The notes beneath the pieces were generated by a model. That model was given only the letters and a program-made list of their open reading frames with translations. It was not told the origin of the DNA and did no database searches. 64,000 nt of DNA, taken from NCBI RefSeq assembly GCF_024459955.1, contig NZ_JANFXK010000007.1:62001-126000 (forward strand), in the 5' to 3' direction. The number at the start of each line of letters is the position of its first letter. Position 1 is the first letter of the stretch. Position numbers and translations under genes: made by a program. This DNA is from Anaerovorax odorimutans. GTDB lineage: Bacteria > Bacillota > Clostridia > Peptostreptococcales > Anaerovoracaceae. Shown here one piece after another: positions 25,261 through 34,451 of the stretch.

Positions 25261-26556
25261 ATGGTAAAAGCAATAGTTGGCGCCAATTGGGGCGACGAAG
25301 GAAAAGGGAAAATCACAGATATGCTCGCAAAGGAGTCGGATATCATTGTCCGCTTTCAGGGAGGAAGCAACGCAGGCCATACAATCGTCAATGATTATGG
25401 AAAGTTTGCGCTCCACATGCTGCCGTCAGGTGTTTTTTACAATCACACCACCTGCATCCTTGGCAATGGCGTCGCCCTGAACATTCCTTATCTTTTCAAT
25501 GAAATTAAGGAAATCGTAGACCGGGGTGTTCCGGCGCCAAAGGTGCTGGTTTCGGATCGCGCGCAGATCCTGATGCCCTATCACATCCTGTTCGATCAGT
25601 ACGAAGAAGAACGGCTGGGCGGCAAATCCTTCGGTTCTACAAAATCCGGAATCGCACCGTGTTATTCCGATAAATACGCCAAAATCGGGTTTCAGGTCAA
25701 CGAACTCTTTATGGATGAAACCGATCTGAGGGAAAAGCTGGACGGAATCTGTCAGCAGAAAAACGTGATCCTGGAGCATCTGTATCACAAACCTGCACTG
25801 AATGTGGATGAGCTTTTCCAAACCCTTCTTGAATACCGGGAAATGGTAAGACCTTATGTATGCAATGTTTCCGCATACCTGTACAACGCCATTAAAGAAG
25901 GAAAGAAAATTCTTCTGGAAGGCCAGCTGGGAGCACTCAAGGACACTGACCACGGTATCTATCCAATGGTAACCTCCTCCTCCACCCTGGCCGGATACGG
26001 AGCCATCGGCGCCGGCATTCCTCCTTATGAAATCAAGGAAGTGATGACGGTAGTCAAAGCTTACTCCAGCGCAGTGGGCGCAGGCGCCTTTGTCAGCGAA
26101 TTGTTCGGAGAAGAAGCGGAGGAACTGAGAAAACGCGGAGGAGACGGCGGTGAGTACGGCGCGACTACGGGCCGTCCGAGAAGAGTCGGCTGGTTTGATG
26201 CCATTGCTACCCGTTACGGCTGCCGCATGCAGGGCGCGACGGAAATCGCTCTGACCGTGCTCGATCCCCTCGGCTATCTGGATGAAGTTCCCATCTGCGT
26301 CGGCTACGAGGTTGACGGCGAAGTGACGAAGGAATTCCCCCATACGACGGATTTGTACCGGGCAAAGCCGATTCTCAAAAAGCTTCCAGGCTGGAAGAGC
26401 GATATCCGTGGAATCCGGGAATTCGATCAGCTGCCTTTGGCATGCCAGAACTATGTCAATGAAATCGAAAAGGAAATCGGCTTCCCAATTACTTATGTTT
26501 CCAACGGCCCGGGAAGAGATGACATCATCAGACGCATACCGCTGATCGAGCTTTAA
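25261..26556 (+). CDS. purA: Adenylosuccinate synthetase
   Basis: A 431-aa cytoplasmic enzyme making adenylosuccinate from IMP, aspartate and GTP. N-terminal GANWGDEGKGKITD is the GTP/IMP P-loop with catalytic Asp; SNAGHTI has the catalytic His. Full-length frame with AAAGGAG upstream. Forms an AMP-synthesis pair with purB; alr starts 29 nt downstream. Confidence 0.95.
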   Translation: MVKAIVGANWGDEGKGKITDMLAKESDIIVRFQGGSNAGHTIVNDYGKFALHMLPSGVFYNHTTCILGNGVALNIPYLFNEIKEIVDRGVPAPKVLVSDRAQILMPYHILFDQYEEERLGGKSFGSTKSGIAPCYSDKYAKIGFQVNELFMDETDLREKLDGICQQKNVILEHLYHKPALNVDELFQTLLEYREMVRPYVCNVSAYLYNAIKEGKKILLEGQLGALKDTDHGIYPMVTSSSTLAGYGAIGAGIPPYEIKEVMTVVKAYSSAVGAGAFVSELFGEEAEELRKRGGDGGEYGATTGRPRRVGWFDAIATRYGCRMQGATEIALTVLDPLGYLDEVPICVGYEVDGEVTKEFPHTTDLYRAKPILKKLPGWKSDIRGIREFDQLPLACQNYVNEIEKEIGFPITYVSNGPGRDDIIRRIPLIEL

Positions 26557-26585
26557 TTTATCAAATTGATTTTAGGAGATTGAAG

Positions 26586-27722
26586 ATGTACAAAAAAGCC
26601 ATCCGGCCGGCCTGGGTTGAAATCAATCTGTCCAATCTGGACTATAATATTAAAAATATCAAAGCGAAGGTAGGAGATCATGTAGATATCATCGGCGTAA
26701 TCAAGGCTGACGGCTATGGTCACGGCAGTGTTCGGGTGGCGGAAGTTCTTCGAAAAAACGGAGTCAGGACTTTCGCCGTAGCCGCGCTTTCGGAAGCAAT
26801 CAGGCTGCGGGAAAACGGTGTACAGGAAGAGATCATCATGCTGGGGCTGACGCCTGGCATGTACGCGGACACCATTGCCGCCTACGATATCACACCCGTT
26901 GTCTGCAGCGCGTCCAACGCCCTGGCCATCTCTCAGGCAGCCGCAGACGCCGGGAAAACAGTAGCGGGTCTGATTGCCATCGACACCGGTATGGGCAGGA
27001 TCGGTTACTTGCCCGAAGACCCGGGTGCGATCGAGGACATAAAAAAAATTGACGCGCTCCCTAATTTCAAAATCAAGGGGCTCTTTTCCCACTTTGCAAC
27101 AGCGGATGCTGCCGATAAGACCTATGCAAAGGAGCAGGAAAAGAGATATAATGTCTTTTATGAAAAACTGACGGAGGCCGGAGTATCGGTGCCCATGCGC
27201 ACCTTTGCCAACAGCGCCTCAGTCATGGAGCTGCCTTCCGTATACTTTGATGCGGTTCGTCCGGGAATCATCCTCTATGGCTGCTATCCCAGCGCGGAAG
27301 TAGATCGGTCGCAGCTTTCCATCAAGCCGGTGATGTCTGTGAAGGCAAATATCGTGCACTTAAAAAGAGTACCGAAAGGCACGACCATCAGCTATGGAAG
27401 AAAATTTACGGCTTCCCGCGAGAGTCTGATCGCAACTTTAGCGTTGGGCTATGCGGACGGGTATCCGCGGCCCTATTCCTCAGTGGGGAAGGTCATTGTC
27501 AATGGAGTGTTCGCTCCTATTGCGGGGAATATATGCATGGACCAGTGCATGATTGATGTGACGGATGTTCCCGGTGTAAAGCCTGGAGACGAAGTAATCA
27601 TTATGGGTTCTGATGGGGAAAATACAATTTTGGCGGACGATATCGGCGATGCCACAGGGACGATCAATTATGAGATCGTTTGTGCCTTTGGCCAGCGTCT
27701 GCCTAAAATCTATATAGAATAA
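26586..27722 (+). CDS. alr: Alanine racemase
   Basis: A 378-aa PLP enzyme converting L- to D-alanine for peptidoglycan. I prefer the ATG at 26586 (TAGGAGA 7 nt upstream) over an in-frame TTG at 26580, which touches that site. The PLP lysine is in VIKADGYGHG near residue 40. The C-terminal catalytic Tyr region is AGNICMDQCMID with ALGYADGYPRP. Normal length. It lies in the purA-alr-tetR run; the short spacing suggests cotranscription. Confidence 0.93.
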   Translation: MYKKAIRPAWVEINLSNLDYNIKNIKAKVGDHVDIIGVIKADGYGHGSVRVAEVLRKNGVRTFAVAALSEAIRLRENGVQEEIIMLGLTPGMYADTIAAYDITPVVCSASNALAISQAAADAGKTVAGLIAIDTGMGRIGYLPEDPGAIEDIKKIDALPNFKIKGLFSHFATADAADKTYAKEQEKRYNVFYEKLTEAGVSVPMRTFANSASVMELPSVYFDAVRPGIILYGCYPSAEVDRSQLSIKPVMSVKANIVHLKRVPKGTTISYGRKFTASRESLIATLALGYADGYPRPYSSVGKVIVNGVFAPIAGNICMDQCMIDVTDVPGVKPGDEVIIMGSDGENTILADDIGDATGTINYEIVCAFGQRLPKIYIE

Positions 27723-27748
27723 AAAGAATTAATGGAGGTAAAATTAAA

Positions 27749-28402
27749 ATGGGTAGGGGAACCAGAGAAAAAATAATGGACACGGCAATTGAAATGTTCA
27801 ATAAAAAGGGCGCCACCAATGTGAGCACTGTGCAGCTTTCCAATGAAATGCACATCAGTCCGGGTAATCTTTATTACTATTTCGATAATAAGGAGCACCT
27901 GATTCGCAGTATCTGGCTGGAAATGCTGACGCCAAAGTCCGAAGACCTTTTTTACAGTGAGGATTTGGAAGCGAAGGAAGAGGGATTGATGAATTTTTTT
28001 CTTCAGCTTTCGCGAACGATTTATGACTATCGCTTCTTTTATCTGGAGCTTTCCGCAATGCTGATTAACGATCCGGAACTCCGCCGCCTTTACCGGGAAC
28101 GCGCAGACAGGCTGATGGGGCGGATTGACGAAATCATAACAGCCTGGACAGACCATGGAATCATGCGGCCGATCACGCCCGTTTCCAGGAATTTGCTGAT
28201 ACAGAATTGCTGGACTCTGTCTCAGACCAGCATCACCTATGTGACGCTCCTGAATTTCAGCATCTCCGCAAAGGAAGCCTGTGACAATATCATTCAGCAT
28301 CTTTACGCATTGCTGCATCCGTATTTTACGGATGAAAGCCAGGCTAAAATGCGACAGCTCTTTACGGAAAACAATTTAGACCTGCACAAATACGCGCAGT
28401 AA
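27749..28402 (+). CDS. TetR/AcrR-family transcriptional regulator
   Basis: A 217-aa regulator. The N-terminal helix-turn-helix is REKIMDTAIEMFNKKG..VSTVQLSNEMHISPGNLYYYF, typical TetR, with the NLYYYFDNKEHLI recognition-helix end. The all-helical ligand domain is not recognisable. TGGAGG lies 7 nt upstream. It sits between alr and a small lipoprotein gene 16 nt downstream, which it may regulate. Confidence 0.87.
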   Translation: MGRGTREKIMDTAIEMFNKKGATNVSTVQLSNEMHISPGNLYYYFDNKEHLIRSIWLEMLTPKSEDLFYSEDLEAKEEGLMNFFLQLSRTIYDYRFFYLELSAMLINDPELRRLYRERADRLMGRIDEIITAWTDHGIMRPITPVSRNLLIQNCWTLSQTSITYVTLLNFSISAKEACDNIIQHLYALLHPYFTDESQAKMRQLFTENNLDLHKYAQ

Positions 28403-28418
28403 AGATAAGGAGAGATTT

Positions 28419-28841
28419 ATGAAACACGCTTATATGAAAAAATTAACGGCGCTCACTCTCGTTTTGCTGCTGGTTCTGGCCTTCTCCGCATGCAGCGGCG
28501 ACCCTTCCGATGACGGCAGCGATGTCAAAACGATTCGTGTAACCATGAGCATTCTTTATCCGGACAATGCCAACAAGGAAAATCTTGTGGACTACAATAT
28601 GCAGATTCAGGAGGACGCTACCGTTATGCAGATTCTGGAGTCTTATTCCAATCAGGAAGGGGTTTCCGTGGAGGTAAACACCTCAGCAGAGCCTTATGTC
28701 ACTTCCATCAACGATGTCAATACCGACAGCGGATCGGAATGGAGCTGCGAAATCAACGACAAAAAAAAGATCACCAAAAAGGTTTCGGAATATGAGGTCA
28801 AAGACGGTGATAAGATCGTCTGGCAGTATACCGCACTGTAA
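28419..28841 (+). CDS. DUF4430 lipoprotein
   Basis: A 140-aa secreted lipoprotein. Signal sequence with a lipobox ending FSAC near residue 26, a short acidic spacer, then a DUF4430 (transcobalamin C-terminal-like) fold: a MQILESYSNQEG helix and EWSCEINDKKK, ending VKDGDKIVWQYTAL, the usual DUF4430 close. In other proteins such domains bind ligands or sit at the ends of surface proteins. No partner is obvious. Encoded right after the TetR gene with AAGGAGAG upstream. Confidence 0.75.
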   Translation: MKHAYMKKLTALTLVLLLVLAFSACSGDPSDDGSDVKTIRVTMSILYPDNANKENLVDYNMQIQEDATVMQILESYSNQEGVSVEVNTSAEPYVTSINDVNTDSGSEWSCEINDKKKITKKVSEYEVKDGDKIVWQYTAL

Positions 28842-28933
28842 ATTTTGTTCCTTTTTGTAACGGGTTCGTAAGAAATTCTTAAATAAAATTAATTTTTTTT
28901 GAATTTCTTCATAATCCCTTCACAAAACATGGC

Positions 28934-29060
28934 TATAATGTGAATTGTAGATAGGGACATAGAAACATTGTTTCTATGCGAACTTTCCTTCTTTTATTGA
29001 ATACACACAATACACACTTGTAAAACACCTTGGTCCCCCCAGGGTGTTTTACTTTTTTGT
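28934..29060 (+). ncRNA. Possible small transcript: -10 box, hairpin and terminator
   Basis: Between the lipoprotein and the riboswitch: TATAAT at 28934-28939 (weak -35), a hairpin CATAGAAAC/GTTTCTATG at 28958-28978, and a strong terminator GTAAAACACCT..AGGGTGTTTTAC with T-run ending near 29060. No reading frame with a ribosome binding site. It may be a small RNA or simply the terminator of the lipoprotein mRNA. Confidence 0.35.
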
Positions 29061-29081
29061 GTTTTTGTTTTTAAATATTGG

Positions 29082-29252
29082 TTGACAAAAATACATATGC
29101 CCTATAATATAATTATATGAATAAAAGGGAGTAGCCGGCGCCGACAGGCGTTTACGATATCGTCAATCTCGATGGGACTTATGTTTCATCCGGGTCGTAA
29201 TGAAACAGCAAGACTTTTATTGCATGGTTTATATGCAGTAAAAGTCTTTTTT
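29082..29252 (+). promoter_or_regulatory. yybP-ykoY (Mn2+) riboswitch with promoter and terminator
   Basis: TTGACA (29082-29087) and overlapping TATAAT boxes (29103-29113) start a leader with AAAAGGGAGTAGC at 29123-29134 and the GAAACAGCAAGACTTTTA 3' segment at 29202-29219, both diagnostic of yybP-ykoY aptamers. The 3' strand also forms a terminator: AGACTTTTATTGCAT (29211-29225) with ATGCAGTAAAAGTCT (29233-29247), then six Ts. Known members turn genes on when Mn2+ is high; here the gene is a P-type cation ATPase. Confidence 0.82.
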
Positions 29253-29306
29253 AATTGTATATAATACCTGTGATCTTTACAAAATAACATTAAGAGAGGA
29301 ATCTAT

Positions 29307-31931
29307 ATGCAAAACTATTATCAAATGACAGTCCAGCAGGTCCGGGAAAAAATCAACGGAACAGCAGAACCTCTGTCGGAGAGTCAGGTTCAGGCAAACC
29401 TTGAGAAATTCGGCCCCAATGAACTGGCGGAAGAAAAGAAAAAGTCCACGTTACGTATTTTTTTAGAGCAATTTAAAGATTTTCTGGTCATTATTCTCAT
29501 CGCAGCCGCAATTATTTCCGGGGCTTTAAAGGATCTGGAGAGCGCTGTGGTAATTTTAGTCGTAATCACCATAAATGCGATCCTGGGAACGGTTCAGACC
29601 GTTAAGGCCGAGCAGTCCCTCAGCGCCCTGAAAGCTATGTCGGCGCCCGAAGCAAAGGTTCTGCGAAACGGTCAGGTCATCCAAATTCCGTCTAAGGACG
29701 TCACCGTAGGTGATCAGGTGTTTTTGGAGGCCGGCGACTTCGTACCCGCCGACGGCAGACTGCTGGAAAACGCCGGACTGAAAATTGATGAAAGTGCCCT
29801 GACAGGGGAGAGCCTGGGTGTAGAAAAAGATCTCGCGCCAATCGAGAAAGAGGCAGCGCTGGGAGACCGACTCAATATGGTCTATTCCGGCAGCTTTGTC
29901 ACCTACGGCCGCGGCTCCTTCCTTGTCACTTCTATAGGAATGGATACTGAAGTGGGGAAAATTGCCACCCTGCTCAAAACAACTTCCGAAAAAAAGACGC
30001 CTCTGCAGATCAACCTGGACAATTTTGGGAAAAAGCTGTCTATTTTAATTCTGATCTTCTGCGGAATCCTGTTCGGTCTCAGCGTATACCGGGGAGAATC
30101 GGCGGGCAACGCTTTTCTCTTTGCTGTGGCGCTGGCCGTAGCCGCCATACCGGAAGCGCTCAGTTCCATCGTCACCATCGTGCTCTCCTTCGGCACACAG
30201 AAAATGGCCAAAGAGCACGCCATTATACGAAAGCTGCAGGCTGTGGAAGGACTGGGCAGCGTCTCAGTCATCTGTTCCGATAAGACCGGAACCCTGACGC
30301 AGAACAAAATGACAGTAGAAGATTACTATGTCCATGGCCGGCGAATTACGGCCGAGGAGATTAATACGGAGGATCCCGCGCAAAGAGCGCTTCTTACCCA
30401 CAGCGTGCTCTGCAACGATTCAGCCATTGCGGAAGGAAAGGAAATCGGCGACCCTACGGAAACAGCCCTTATCAACATCGCCCTGAAGTTGGGAGAGGAT
30501 TACGCTTCCCTGCGTTCTCAGTTCCCCCGTTTCAGCGAGCTTCCTTTTGACAGTGACCGAAAGCTGATGTCTACCTGTCACCAGATAGACGGCCAGCCCC
30601 TCATGGTAACAAAGGGTGCCGTAGATGTTCTTCTGAACCGGGTTTCCCACATTCAGGCGGAGGACGGGATTCGCTCCATTACAGATTCCGACCGCAAAAA
30701 AATAGAAGAACAGAATATGGAATTTTCGCGGGACGGCCTTCGGGTGCTGGCCTTTGCCTATAAAGATGTGGCCTCGGATTTCCAGCCGCAGGCGGAAGAC
30801 GAAAACGATCTGACCTTTTTAGGCCTGATCGCTATGATGGATCCTCCCCGAGAGGAATCCATGGCAGCGGTTGCGGAATGTATCAGCGCCGGTGTCAAAC
30901 CAGTGATGATTACGGGGGATCACAAGATTACCGCGGCGGCCATTGCCAAACGGATTGGAATTTTGAAGGACGATTCCGAAGCCTGCGAAGGCGCTGCCAT
31001 TGATCATATGTCCGATGAAGAGCTGAAAAGCTTTGTGGAAAAGATTTCCGTCTATGCCCGGGTTTCTCCGGAGCACAAAATCCGCATCGTCCGCGCCTGG
31101 CAGGAAAAGGGCAATATCGTAGCGATGACCGGAGACGGAGTCAACGACGCCCCTGCCCTAAAACAGGCGGATATCGGGGTGGCGATGGGAATAACCGGCA
31201 GCGAGGTATCCAAGGATGCCGCTTCCATGGTCCTCACAGACGATAATTTCGCTACCATCGTTAAGGCGGTGGAAAACGGCCGGAACATCTATCAGAATAT
31301 CAAGCATTCCATCCAGTTCCTGCTGTCCGGTAACTTCGGGGCTATTCTGGCGGTCTTATACGCTTCCATCGCGGCGCTCCCCGTGCCCTTTGCTCCGGTT
31401 CATCTGCTGTTTATCAATCTGCTGACAGACAGTCTTCCGGCCATCGCTTTGGGCCTGGAACCGCATACCAAGGATTTGATGAAGGAAAAACCGCGCCCGG
31501 CCAATGAGTCGATTCTCACCAGGTCCTTCCTTACGAGAATCGGCGCCGGAGGACTTTCCATCGGTATCACTACCATGGCGGCATTTCTCATCGGGTACCA
31601 CGGCATATTCACCGCAGCCGGTCAGGGCAGCGCTCTGCTGGGCAGCACAATGGCCTTCGGAACCCTGTGTACAGCCAGACTGTTTCACGGCTTCAACTGT
31701 AAGTCCAACAAGCCTGTGGTGTTTACCTCCAGGGTATTCAACAACGTTTACCTGATCGCGGCCTTTTTCACCGGGCTGATCCTCATTACCGCAGTGCTGA
31801 TGATTCCCGGTCTGCATGAAATATTCAAGGTTCAGACGCTGGAACTGACCCAGCTGTTCACGGTATACGGGCTGGCCTTTATCAATATTCCTGTGATTCA
31901 GCTTTTCAAGCTGATTAAAATCAAAAACTGA
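29307..31931 (+). CDS. P-type cation ATPase (PMR1-like, probable Mn2+/Ca2+ exporter)
   Basis: An 874-aa P2-type ATPase. An N-terminal cation-ATPase domain is followed by helix pairs, the actuator TGES motif (ALTGESLGVEKD), the phosphorylation site SDKTGTLTQNKM, nucleotide-binding KGAVDVLL, and the hinge TGDGVNDAPALKQADIGVAMG. Six C-terminal helices follow. The helix-4 ion site reads IPEALSSIVT where SERCA-like pumps have PEGLPAVVT. This variant and the yybP-ykoY riboswitch upstream point to Mn2+ (and Ca2+) efflux, as for lactococcal YoaB. Monocistronic, with a terminator at 31957. Confidence 0.88.
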   Translation: MQNYYQMTVQQVREKINGTAEPLSESQVQANLEKFGPNELAEEKKKSTLRIFLEQFKDFLVIILIAAAIISGALKDLESAVVILVVITINAILGTVQTVKAEQSLSALKAMSAPEAKVLRNGQVIQIPSKDVTVGDQVFLEAGDFVPADGRLLENAGLKIDESALTGESLGVEKDLAPIEKEAALGDRLNMVYSGSFVTYGRGSFLVTSIGMDTEVGKIATLLKTTSEKKTPLQINLDNFGKKLSILILIFCGILFGLSVYRGESAGNAFLFAVALAVAAIPEALSSIVTIVLSFGTQKMAKEHAIIRKLQAVEGLGSVSVICSDKTGTLTQNKMTVEDYYVHGRRITAEEINTEDPAQRALLTHSVLCNDSAIAEGKEIGDPTETALINIALKLGEDYASLRSQFPRFSELPFDSDRKLMSTCHQIDGQPLMVTKGAVDVLLNRVSHIQAEDGIRSITDSDRKKIEEQNMEFSRDGLRVLAFAYKDVASDFQPQAEDENDLTFLGLIAMMDPPREESMAAVAECISAGVKPVMITGDHKITAAAIAKRIGILKDDSEACEGAAIDHMSDEELKSFVEKISVYARVSPEHKIRIVRAWQEKGNIVAMTGDGVNDAPALKQADIGVAMGITGSEVSKDAASMVLTDDNFATIVKAVENGRNIYQNIKHSIQFLLSGNFGAILAVLYASIAALPVPFAPVHLLFINLLTDSLPAIALGLEPHTKDLMKEKPRPANESILTRSFLTRIGAGGLSIGITTMAAFLIGYHGIFTAAGQGSALLGSTMAFGTLCTARLFHGFNCKSNKPVVFTSRVFNNVYLIAAFFTGLILITAVLMIPGLHEIFKVQTLELTQLFTVYGLAFINIPVIQLFKLIKIKN

Positions 31932-31956
31932 GGGGTTTTAAATATAAGTTTCGCAA

Positions 31957-31992
31957 AGAGATCCGGCAGCTAAGAGCCGGATCTCTTTTGTC
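31957..31992 (+). terminator. Rho-independent terminator
   Basis: AGAGATCCGGC (31957-31967) pairs with GCCGGATCTCT (31976-31986), then a T-rich tail, after the P-type ATPase. Confidence 0.8.
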
Positions 31993-32010
31993 TTTTTTGC
32001 AGGCGCTACG

Positions 32011-32637
32011 TCAGCACGAACCGGATGGACGGGCGGAAAGGTCTTTTGCTTTCAGCCCGTTTTCTTTTATTTGTCTCCGCCATCCCATCTCTGCTGCTTT
32101 CCGGTACAGAAAACGCGGAAAATTGGGTGATACCAGCAGAGTTTCTCCACTCTGTTCATTGAGGATATTTTTTGCCAGAGTCTCCAGCGCCCGGCTCAGG
32201 TTCTTTTTCGGACCTTTTCCCGGCGGGATGTCCTTGAGCATAGGCATCATGCCTCCGCCCCCTACCCCTATGGCCTGGCCCCACTTTAGCCCTGTCCGTT
32301 GGCACCAGTTCTGCAGGATGGCGATGGCCCACCGGTTTTGGGCAGCCTCAAAGAAGCCGCAGTTAATAATAGCATAAACCGTGATTTTCCTGCCTTTGAG
32401 GAGAGTTTCAAGCTCAGTCAGACAGCTGAGCATATGAGACGGAACTCCGTCAACGTAAAGAGGCATTGCCATTACCAGAACGTCCTGCTCCGCCAGCTCG
32501 TCCGGCAGGGTATCTCTGCGGCTGCGGATACAATATTCGCTGACAGGCTGCTTCAAAATCTCTTTCAGCTCAGCCAGCAGGCAGCCGGATGCGCTTCCTT
32601 CTTTTTTCGGACTCCCGTTGATAAACCCAATCTTCAT
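32011..32637 (-). CDS. Flavodoxin-fold NAD(P)H-dependent oxidoreductase
   Basis: A 208-aa protein with the N-terminal FMN-binding signature KIGFINGSPKKEGSASG and PLYVDGVPSHM of the NADPH-dependent FMN reductase/flavodoxin-2 superfamily. The ATG at 32637 overlaps the preceding stop as ATGA and is 8 nt from GGAAGGAG, better placed than the in-frame ATG at 32643. The C-terminus (PNFPRFLYRKAAEMGWRRQ) is an extension common in clostridial members. Third gene of the TetR-led operon. Substrate unknown. Confidence 0.78.
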   Translation of the reverse strand: MKIGFINGSPKKEGSASGCLLAELKEILKQPVSEYCIRSRRDTLPDELAEQDVLVMAMPLYVDGVPSHMLSCLTELETLLKGRKITVYAIINCGFFEAAQNRWAIAILQNWCQRTGLKWGQAIGVGGGGMMPMLKDIPPGKGPKKNLSRALETLAKNILNEQSGETLLVSPNFPRFLYRKAAEMGWRRQIKENGLKAKDLSARPSGSC

Positions 32638-33134
32638 ATCCATTCTCCTTCCAGGGCTTCCCCTTTTTTCAGGAAAGCAATGCGGCCCATGTCGCCGTCC
32701 AGGTTAACGCAGTTGGCCCGTACAATGTGTTCGGCAGTCTCCCGCTCCTTTTCTGTCAGATCCTCACCGTAGAAAAACGCACTGATCTTAAGACGGTTAT
32801 CATATCTGCGGCGATGATGCATCTCACCGCCTCGTATTGTAAAGCAGGGGTGCAGATACGGAATACAGCGGTCCATGACGCTCTTGACCATCGGGCTGAA
32901 GCTTCCGTACACGCACCGGCTTATGATGATAAGCTCCCCGCAGAGAGACAGATCCCTGCCCATCTCCTGGTACTGGTCTTTCAGTACGCAGCGTCCCGGT
33001 GTTTTCAGCCAGCAGCCAAAACACCCGATGCAGGTCTTAATCGTTTCCTTTGCGGAAACCGTCAGCAGGTCCTCTTTCGCAGAAAACAAGCGCTCCTCCT
33101 GCTCCGGTTTCAGATCATGTATAATCATCTTCAT
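32634..33134 (-). CDS. Flavodoxin-family protein, shortened N-terminus
   Basis: A 166-aa protein. KTCIGCFGCWLKTPGRC, with three closely spaced Cys and the CxxCxxC-like pattern, followed by DQYQEMG and IISRCVYGSFSPMVK, matches flavodoxin-fold reductases of the iron-sulfur flavoprotein type. The usual first strand and GSPR loop are largely missing, so FMN binding may rely on the partner encoded downstream. GAGGAG is 6 nt upstream. The start overlaps the tetR stop. Confidence 0.65.
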   Translation of the reverse strand: MKMIIHDLKPEQEERLFSAKEDLLTVSAKETIKTCIGCFGCWLKTPGRCVLKDQYQEMGRDLSLCGELIIISRCVYGSFSPMVKSVMDRCIPYLHPCFTIRGGEMHHRRRYDNRLKISAFFYGEDLTEKERETAEHIVRANCVNLDGDMGRIAFLKKGEALEGEWI

Positions 33135-33694
33135 TTCTTTCTCCTCGCTTCTTCCAGAAAGGCATGGTATGCGTGATCCACGTTTCGATGAATATCCTCG
33201 TCCGCCGTGTCCAGGGCGTCCGTCGCAAGCATGGCCGCAATACCGTGGGTATAGATCATCAGGTCCAAATACAGCTGCCGCGCTTCATCAAAGGTCAGTC
33301 CCAGCATCTTCTCTATACTACCGGTTACTTCCGGAATGCCGTACTGCTTGTATATATCCTCCAGACTCCTGCCCCGGACAAATCTGGACAGGAAGAGAAA
33401 GCGAAACAGATTTTTCTCCTCGCGCGCGAAGAGAATATGGCCTCGCCCCGCTGAGCCGAAATAGTTCTCTTCATCCAGCTGGTTTCTTACATAATCCAAC
33501 TGATAGCTCCGGCAATATTCAAAAAGCTCCTTTAAAAGTTCGTCCATATTGGTATAGCTGCTGTAAATCGGCTGGACGGAGCAGCCCGCTTCCTTAGCGA
33601 CACTCCTGGCGTTAACCGCTTCCAGTCCCTTTTTTCGCAGCAGTTGAAAGGCCGCTGATAAAATCTCCTCTTTTGTGATTTTTTGCTTTGGCAT
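33131..33694 (-). CDS. TetR/AcrR-family regulator
   Basis: A 187-aa regulator with the helix-turn-helix KEEILSAAFQLLRKKG..NARSVAKEAGCSVQPIY. Leads a three-gene operon with two flavodoxin-fold reductases, each joined by ATGA overlaps, so it is probably an autoregulated sensor of a compound those enzymes reduce. GGGAGG lies before the ATG. An inverted repeat over its own -10 box (33725-33742) is the likely operator. Confidence 0.87.
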   Translation of the reverse strand: MPKQKITKEEILSAAFQLLRKKGLEAVNARSVAKEAGCSVQPIYSSYTNMDELLKELFEYCRSYQLDYVRNQLDEENYFGSAGRGHILFAREEKNLFRFLFLSRFVRGRSLEDIYKQYGIPEVTGSIEKMLGLTFDEARQLYLDLMIYTHGIAAMLATDALDTADEDIHRNVDHAYHAFLEEARRKK

Positions 33695-33724
33695 AGCTTC
33701 CTCCCGTTAATTATTACAATTGTT

Positions 33725-33762
33725 ATATAACGTATGTTATATCATGAAATTCATTTTGTCAA
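33725..33762 (-). promoter_or_regulatory. Promoter with palindromic operator of the TetR operon
   Basis: Minus-strand TTGACA (33762-33757), 17-bp spacer, TAACAT (33739-33734). ATATAAC-GTAT-GTTATAT (33725-33742) is a perfect inverted repeat covering the -10, as expected for TetR self-repression. Confidence 0.65.
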
Positions 33763-33850
33763 GCCGCTTAACCCCGCTATATATTTTGCGGACAACAAAA
33801 CTGCCGGCAGATATCCCATCCACCGGCAGAAAATTTTATCGCTTTCCTAT

Positions 33851-34261
33851 TTATTTCTCCGATTCGTCAGCCCTTTTTCTGTTTCTATAAAGATCCAAAA
33901 GGGCTTCAACAGGCAGGGCTGCTGTTACGAAGATCAAACTGGACATCACCTCTATATACACATAATACATAATGATATTCGGCGCAAAATAACTGAAAAG
34001 AAGGTGCGCTAAAAGAATTACCATGGCAACAGCCTTTTTTAAGTAAGAATCCCTGCCAAAGCTCCGCGCCACTTCCAATAAAATTACGGTGAAAACACCT
34101 ACCATTAATGAGCAGAGTAGCGGCGGGGTTATTGGATTGTCAAAAGCAAAATTGTTTGCCAGATCCATCAGATGCGTTTTTGCCCCTGCGTAAATTTCAA
34201 AGTAGACCATCGGAAAAACAATTAATACAAGAATATATATGGCATTGCTGATCTTTTTCAT
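33851..34261 (-). CDS. Small four-helix membrane protein, unknown
   Basis: A 136-aa protein with about four hydrophobic helices (AIYILVLIVFPMVYFEIYAG, the PLLCSLMVGVFTVILLEVA stretch, AVAMVILLAHLLFSYFA, and IEVMSSLIFVTAALPV) and a basic tail RNRKR. The ATG at 34261 has AAGGTGA 7 nt upstream; a GTG 6 nt earlier is less likely. No family recognised. It stands alone between the TetR operon promoter and the P1 peptidase terminator. Confidence 0.6.
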   Translation of the reverse strand: MKKISNAIYILVLIVFPMVYFEIYAGAKTHLMDLANNFAFDNPITPPLLCSLMVGVFTVILLEVARSFGRDSYLKKAVAMVILLAHLLFSYFAPNIIMYYVYIEVMSSLIFVTAALPVEALLDLYRNRKRADESEK

Positions 34262-34371
34262 AAACACTCACCTTCTTTCTTTATTAGTTAGATGCCAAAG
34301 TTCCGCAAAGTGTAACAGAATTTCTAAACGCAGATTGAAAAAAGGGCCCTGCTTCTCATAAAACAAAGGAG

Positions 34372-34406
34372 CTGGGACTTGCAGCGTCTAACTTGATCAG
34401 TCCCAG
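34372..34406 (-). terminator. Likely terminator of the hut-kor-peptidase gene run
   Basis: CTGGGACT / AGTCCCAG stem with an 18-20-nt loop, about 45 nt after the P1 peptidase stop on the minus strand. The U-run is imperfect (CTCCTTTGTTTT). Confidence 0.45.
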
Positions 34407-34451
34407 CCTCCATGAAGTATCAATCCGTAGGGATACATCCTCAAATGCGGC

